A stretch of DNA of 8,959 bases from Propionivibrio sp. (lineage in GTDB: Bacteria > Pseudomonadota > Gammaproteobacteria > Burkholderiales > Rhodocyclaceae), in contig JAGNOM010000094.1 in assembly GCA_017990155.1 (NCBI GenBank), positions 1 through 8,959 of the forward strand, read 5' to 3'. Below the pieces are notes generated by a model. That model saw only the letters and a list, made by a program, of their open reading frames with translations, was not told the DNA's origin and did not search any database. Position 1 is the stretch's first letter. Every line of letters starts with the position of its first letter. Below are positions 5,431-8,959 of the stretch, piece by piece. The translations under genes were made by a program, and so were the position numbers.

Positions 5431-6935
5431 TTCAGCAAACGGCCACCCTGCCGGAAGCTGCTTGCGAAATTACGCCGGAGTCGCTGATCCGTCGTTTTGC
5501 CGCAATGGGCGTACAACTGAGCGGTGTCGCTGACGACAGCCGAAAAGTGCGCGCTGGCGATCTGTTCATGGCCTATCCGGGCGATCTGAACGACGGGCGG
5601 CGCCACATCAGTGATGCACTGGCGCGCGGCGCGTCGGCGGTGTTCTGGGAGGATCAGGGCGGCTTCACATGGAATCAGGACTGGCGCGTCGCGAACTTGT
5701 CCGGAACGGGACTACGCGCGCTGTGCGGACCGCTGGCGCATGCCGTTTTCGGCCAGCCGAGCGAGCGACAGTCGGTGATCGCGATTACCGGCACCAACGG
5801 CAAGACGACGATCAGCCAGTGGCTTGGTCGAGCACATCCGCGTTCGTGCGCCGTGGTCGGGACGCTGGGCGCCGGCTTCATCGGCAATCTCGACGATACC
5901 GGGCTGACGACGCCGGAAGCGACGAATCTAGCGCGTTATCTGACCGACTTCGCGAACGCCGGAGCGCAGGCTTGCGCAGTCGAGGCGAGTTCGATCGGCA
6001 TTGAAGAGGGGCGCCTTGACGGGACGCGCATCGACGTCGCGGTATTCACCAACCTGACACGCGACCATCTCGACTACCACGGTTCGATGGAAGGCTATGC
6101 AGCCGCCAAGAAGCGCTTGTTCGCCTGGCCGCGCCTGCGTCTCGCCGTCGTCAATCTGGACGACCCGTTCGGCGTCGAACTGGCCGAGACGAGCACGGCA
6201 ACGAAGATTGTCGGTTACACGCAAAGCAACGAGAACACCGGCCGGCAGGGTGTGATCCGCGCCGAAAACGTCGAAGAAACCGTGAGCGGCCTGCGGTTCC
6301 TGCTCTCTGCCCCGAACGGCCGGGCACTCGTTGAAACCGCCCTGGTCGGCCGCTACAACGTTTCCAACCTGCTCGCCGTCGCCGCTGTGTTGATCGACGC
6401 CGGACTCAAGCCGTCCGAAGTGGCGGCGCGCTTTGCCGAGCTGTCGCCCCCGCCGGGGCGCCTGGAGAAGATCGGCGGCTATAACGAGCCGCTGATCGTC
6501 GTCGATTACGCGCATACGCCGGACGCCCTCGAGAGTGCGCTGGGTGCGCTGCGCGGCGTGGCGGCTGCGCGCGGCGCCGCGCTCGTTGCCGTGTTCGGCT
6601 GCGGTGGCGACCGCGATCGCGGCAAGCGGCCGCTGATGGGTGAGATCGCGACGCGCCTCGCCGATCGCGTCGTCCTGACCAGCGACAATCCGCGCAGCGA
6701 AGATCCCTTGGCGATCCTCGGCGAGATTCGCCAGGCCGCCGTGTCGGCCGAGGTCATCGCCGATCGAGCGGAAGCCATCCGCAAGACCATTCTCGAAGCG
6801 CACCCGGCCGACGTGATCCTGCTCGCCGGCAAGGGGCACGAACCGTATCAGGAAATCGCCGGGGTGCGCCGACCGTTCTCGGATGTCACCCAGGCACAGG
6901 CCGCGCTCGCTGCGCGACGGGAGGAGCGCGCATGA
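5427..6935 (+). CDS. murE: UDP-MurNAc-L-Ala-D-Glu:meso-diaminopimelate ligase MurE
   Basis: MurE is the cytoplasmic ATP-dependent ligase that adds the third amino acid to the UDP-MurNAc dipeptide. The 502-residue protein has the three Mur ligase domains: an N-terminal UDP-binding domain with DDSRKVRAGDLFMA near residues 36-49, a central ATPase with the P-loop GTNGKTT at 122-128, and a C-terminal domain opening at about 340. The lysine expected to be carbamylated is in the AAKK stretch (K228 by comparison with E. coli K224). DNPR at 420-423 and KGHE at 469-472 are the signature that selects meso-diaminopimelate over lysine, so the wall should be of the Gram-negative mDAP type. ATG at 5427 overlaps the ftsI stop by 4 nt and is preceded by a good AAGGAAAA site. 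MurE and MurF are separate here, not fused as in some betaproteobacteria. Confidence 0.98.
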   Translation: MIQQTATLPEAACEITPESLIRRFAAMGVQLSGVADDSRKVRAGDLFMAYPGDLNDGRRHISDALARGASAVFWEDQGGFTWNQDWRVANLSGTGLRALCGPLAHAVFGQPSERQSVIAITGTNGKTTISQWLGRAHPRSCAVVGTLGAGFIGNLDDTGLTTPEATNLARYLTDFANAGAQACAVEASSIGIEEGRLDGTRIDVAVFTNLTRDHLDYHGSMEGYAAAKKRLFAWPRLRLAVVNLDDPFGVELAETSTATKIVGYTQSNENTGRQGVIRAENVEETVSGLRFLLSAPNGRALVETALVGRYNVSNLLAVAAVLIDAGLKPSEVAARFAELSPPPGRLEKIGGYNEPLIVVDYAHTPDALESALGALRGVAAARGAALVAVFGCGGDRDRGKRPLMGEIATRLADRVVLTSDNPRSEDPLAILGEIRQAAVSAEVIADRAEAIRKTILEAHPADVILLAGKGHEPYQEIAGVRRPFSDVTQAQAALAARREERA

Positions 6936-8350
6936 GCGTCGCCATGAATCTGAATGAAGCCGCGCAGGCTATCTCCGCAACGCTGATCGGTGGGGAGAAT
7001 TCCGGGAATGTGGCGTTCTGCGGCGTATCGACCGACAGCCGCAAGATCGGAGCAGGACAACTCTTCGTCGCCCTGCGCGGTGAAAACTTCGACGGCCATG
7101 AATTCCTCGAAACCGCGATCGCCTCGGGCGCCGTGGCCGCGCTGGTCGCTGCCGATGCGGTGGCCTTGCTGAATGAGATCGCGCTGCCCTTGCTGGTCGT
7201 CGAAGACACGCGCCTGGCGCTCGGGAGCCTGGCCGCCGCGTGGCGTTCGCGCTTCGTCTTGCCCTTGATCGCCGTCACCGGCAGTAACGGCAAGACCACG
7301 AGCAAGGAGATGATCGCCAGCATCCTGCAAGCGACGCACGGCGACACGGTCCTCGCGACACAAGGCAATTTCAACAACGATATCGGTCTGCCGCTGACCT
7401 TGCTCACACTTGATTCGCGGCATCGCGCCGCGGTGATCGAAATGGGGATGAACCACCCCGGAGAAATCGCCTACCTCGCGCGCATCGCGAAGCCGACAGT
7501 CGCGCTGGTGACCAACGCCCAGCGTGCGCATCTTGCCGGAATGGGCTCGATCGAAACGATCGCGGCGGAAAAGGGCAGTGTCTTCCAGGAATTGGGCGCT
7601 GACGGCGTATCGGTGTTCCGCGCCGATGACGAGTGGGCCGATTTGTGGCGACAGCAGAGCGCGGGGCATGCCGCGAAGACTTTCGCGCTGGAGCAGCCGG
7701 CCGACGTGACCGGACACTATCAGGCGCATGGCCTCGATAACCGCCTGACGATTGCGGCGAACGGGCAGCAGGTTGACGTAACGCTGGCCTTGCCGGGCGT
7801 GCATAACGCGCGCAATGCCCTCGGCGCGGCGGCGGCAACGCTGGCCGCTGGTGTTTCGCTGGTGGCCGTCGCGCAAGGGTTGAATGCCTTCCGTGGCGTC
7901 AAGGGACGTCTGCAACGCCGGCCGGGTCTGCACGGCGCCTTGCTGCTCGACGATACCTACAACGCCAACCCGGATTCGGTACGCGCTGGCATCGACGTGC
8001 TGGCTTCAACCATCGGCAAGAAGGTTCTGGTGCTCGGCGACATGGGCGAAATCGGCGACATGACCGGGCAGTTCCACGACGAAGTCGGCGGTTACGCCAA
8101 GAGCCAGGGCGTCGATCGCTTGTTTGCGTTCGGCGAATCGAGTGCGCTGGCGGCGTACAACTTCGGACTCGGCGGCCAGCATTTCAGAAAATTCGAAGAC
8201 CTCGTCGAGGCGCTCAAGGCCGAGCTGGCACCGGAGACGACGGTGCTCATCAAGGGTTCGCGCTTCATGCGCATGGAACGCGTCGTGGACGCGGTGGCGG
8301 CCGTCACAGACGGGGCAGGCAAGGCCGTTCAGCCAGAGGGAGAGAAATAA
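6932..8350 (+). CDS. murF: UDP-MurNAc-tripeptide:D-Ala-D-Ala ligase MurF
   Basis: MurF uses ATP to add D-alanyl-D-alanine to the UDP-MurNAc tripeptide, completing the cytoplasmic pentapeptide precursor. The 472-residue protein is slightly longer than E. coli MurF (452). It has an N-terminal uridine-binding domain with STDSRKIGAGQLFVAL, the ATP-binding P-loop GSNGKTT at residues 117-123, the downstream EMGMNHPGEIAYLARI and AHLAGMGS motifs, and a C-terminal domain with DDTYNANPDSV and LGDMGEIG. These motifs distinguish MurF from the related MurC, MurD and MurE. ATG at 6932 overlaps the murE stop by 4 nt and has a strong GGGAGGAG site upstream, so it may also initiate independently. A later in-frame ATG at 6944 is possible but lacks that spacing. 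The stop is shared with the mraY start. Confidence 0.98.
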   Translation: MSVAMNLNEAAQAISATLIGGENSGNVAFCGVSTDSRKIGAGQLFVALRGENFDGHEFLETAIASGAVAALVAADAVALLNEIALPLLVVEDTRLALGSLAAAWRSRFVLPLIAVTGSNGKTTSKEMIASILQATHGDTVLATQGNFNNDIGLPLTLLTLDSRHRAAVIEMGMNHPGEIAYLARIAKPTVALVTNAQRAHLAGMGSIETIAAEKGSVFQELGADGVSVFRADDEWADLWRQQSAGHAAKTFALEQPADVTGHYQAHGLDNRLTIAANGQQVDVTLALPGVHNARNALGAAAATLAAGVSLVAVAQGLNAFRGVKGRLQRRPGLHGALLLDDTYNANPDSVRAGIDVLASTIGKKVLVLGDMGEIGDMTGQFHDEVGGYAKSQGVDRLFAFGESSALAAYNFGLGGQHFRKFEDLVEALKAELAPETTVLIKGSRFMRMERVVDAVAAVTDGAGKAVQPEGEK

Positions 8351-8959
8351 TGCTGCTCATGCTGGCACAGTGGCTGTCGCAGGATATCCGTGGCTTCAAC
8401 GTCTTCAACTACATCACCCTGCGCGCGGTGCTCGCCGCGATGACGGCGCTGGTGATTTCCTTCACGGCCGGGCCGAGCGTCATTCGCTGGCTGGCGGCCA
8501 AGAAGATCGGGCAGGCGGTGCGCACCGACGGTCCGCAGACCCACCTCGTCAAATCCGGTACGCCGACCATGGGCGGCGCGCTGATCCTGATCGCCATCGG
8601 CGTTACCACACTGTTGTGGGGTGACCTCGGCAACCGTTATGTCTGGGTGCTGCTGATCGTCACGCTCGGTTTCGGCGCCATCGGCTGGTACGACGACTGG
8701 AAGAAAGTCGTCTATCGCGATCCGAAGGGTTTGGCCAGCCGCTGGAAGTACTTCTGGCAGTCGGTGATCGGTCTGGTCGTGGCCATCTATCTGGCGATGT
8801 CGTCGACGATTCCGGCGCAGATGGAACTGATTGTTCCGTTCTTCAAGACCGTTTCCTACCCGCTCGGTGCGATCGGCTTTGTTGTTTTGACCTACCTCGT
8901 CATCGTCGGCACCAGCAACGCCGTGAACCTGACCGATGGACTCGATGGATTGGCGATCA
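8350..8959 (+). CDS. mraY: Phospho-MurNAc-pentapeptide transferase MraY (5' part, truncated by window edge)
   Basis: MraY is the polytopic inner-membrane enzyme that transfers phospho-MurNAc-pentapeptide to undecaprenyl phosphate, forming lipid I. The first 203 residues of an expected about 360 are present. Visible are a first membrane segment near residues 25-45, the HLVKSGTPTMGG signature beginning near 65, the Mg2+-binding aspartates D115-D116 in YDDWKKV (the same numbers as in E. coli), a KGLASRWK loop, and NAVNLTDGLDGLA at 190-202. Further conserved motifs lie outside the window. The start ATG shares one base with the murF TAA stop (TAATG) and is preceded by AGAGGGAGAG. The next genes are expected to be murD and ftsW, but this cannot be seen. 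Confidence 0.97.
   Translation, partial: MLLMLAQWLSQDIRGFNVFNYITLRAVLAAMTALVISFTAGPSVIRWLAAKKIGQAVRTDGPQTHLVKSGTPTMGGALILIAIGVTTLLWGDLGNRYVWVLLIVTLGFGAIGWYDDWKKVVYRDPKGLASRWKYFWQSVIGLVVAIYLAMSSTIPAQMELIVPFFKTVSYPLGAIGFVVLTYLVIVGTSNAVNLTDGLDGLAI

Noticed and set aside
5928..7933. Two long minus-strand open frames (5928-6839 and 6848-7933)
   Set aside because: They are opposite murE and murF, low-complexity in composition, and have no recognisable domain or ribosome-binding site; judged as codon-bias shadows.
1..8959. A new defence, mobile or biosynthetic system
   Set aside because: I looked for insertion-sequence ends, direct-repeat arrays, CRISPR-like repeats, tRNA-associated junctions and unknown gene clusters and saw none; every substantial + strand frame belongs to a known family.

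Overview
This window is a chromosomal segment from a Gram-negative, high-GC bacterium. It is most likely a betaproteobacterium (Rhodocyclales-like is my impression), judged from the GC-rich codon use, the meso-diaminopimelate-type MurE and a division/cell-wall (dcw) cluster starting mraZ-rsmH-ftsL-ftsI-murE-murF-mraY. The taxonomic placement is inference from gene order and protein character, not from a search.

Layout. Bases 1 to about 184 are the 3' half of the RNase P RNA gene (rnpB), cut by the window's left edge. Just downstream, 200-223 can form a strong hairpin whose loop and 3' arm contain a perfect TTGACA; with GATACT 17 bp later this makes a plausible promoter for the next gene, a MATE-family multidrug/Na+ antiporter (268-1617). 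Bases 1618-2014 are non-coding: two short perfect inverted repeats lie behind the MATE gene, then a strikingly AT-rich stretch, then what looks like the complete dcw promoter (UP-like T/A tracts, -35, -10). Overlapping the start of transcription is a four-fold array with 10-bp period that matches the MraZ operator (TGGGN boxes with 5-nt spacers).

From 2015 to the right edge seven genes run on the + strand with almost no space between them: mraZ (transcriptional regulator), rsmH (16S rRNA m4C1402 methyltransferase), ftsL (divisome bitopic protein), ftsI (septal transpeptidase PBP3), murE (UDP-MurNAc-tripeptide ligase), murF (UDP-MurNAc-pentapeptide ligase) and mraY (lipid I synthase, cut by the right edge). 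The junctions are 4-nt GTGA/ATGA overlaps, one TAATG overlap and one 1-nt gap, so the block is almost certainly one translationally coupled operon. MurE and MurF finish the cytoplasmic pentapeptide precursor, MraY attaches it to undecaprenyl phosphate, and FtsI with FtsL uses the product in septal wall synthesis.

All catalytic motifs I checked are intact and no frameshift, mobile element, CRISPR array or tRNA was seen. I did not find a previously undescribed system; the parts most worth a second look are regulatory: the MraZ box array with its UP-like promoter, and the hairpin/promoter overlap between rnpB and the MATE gene.
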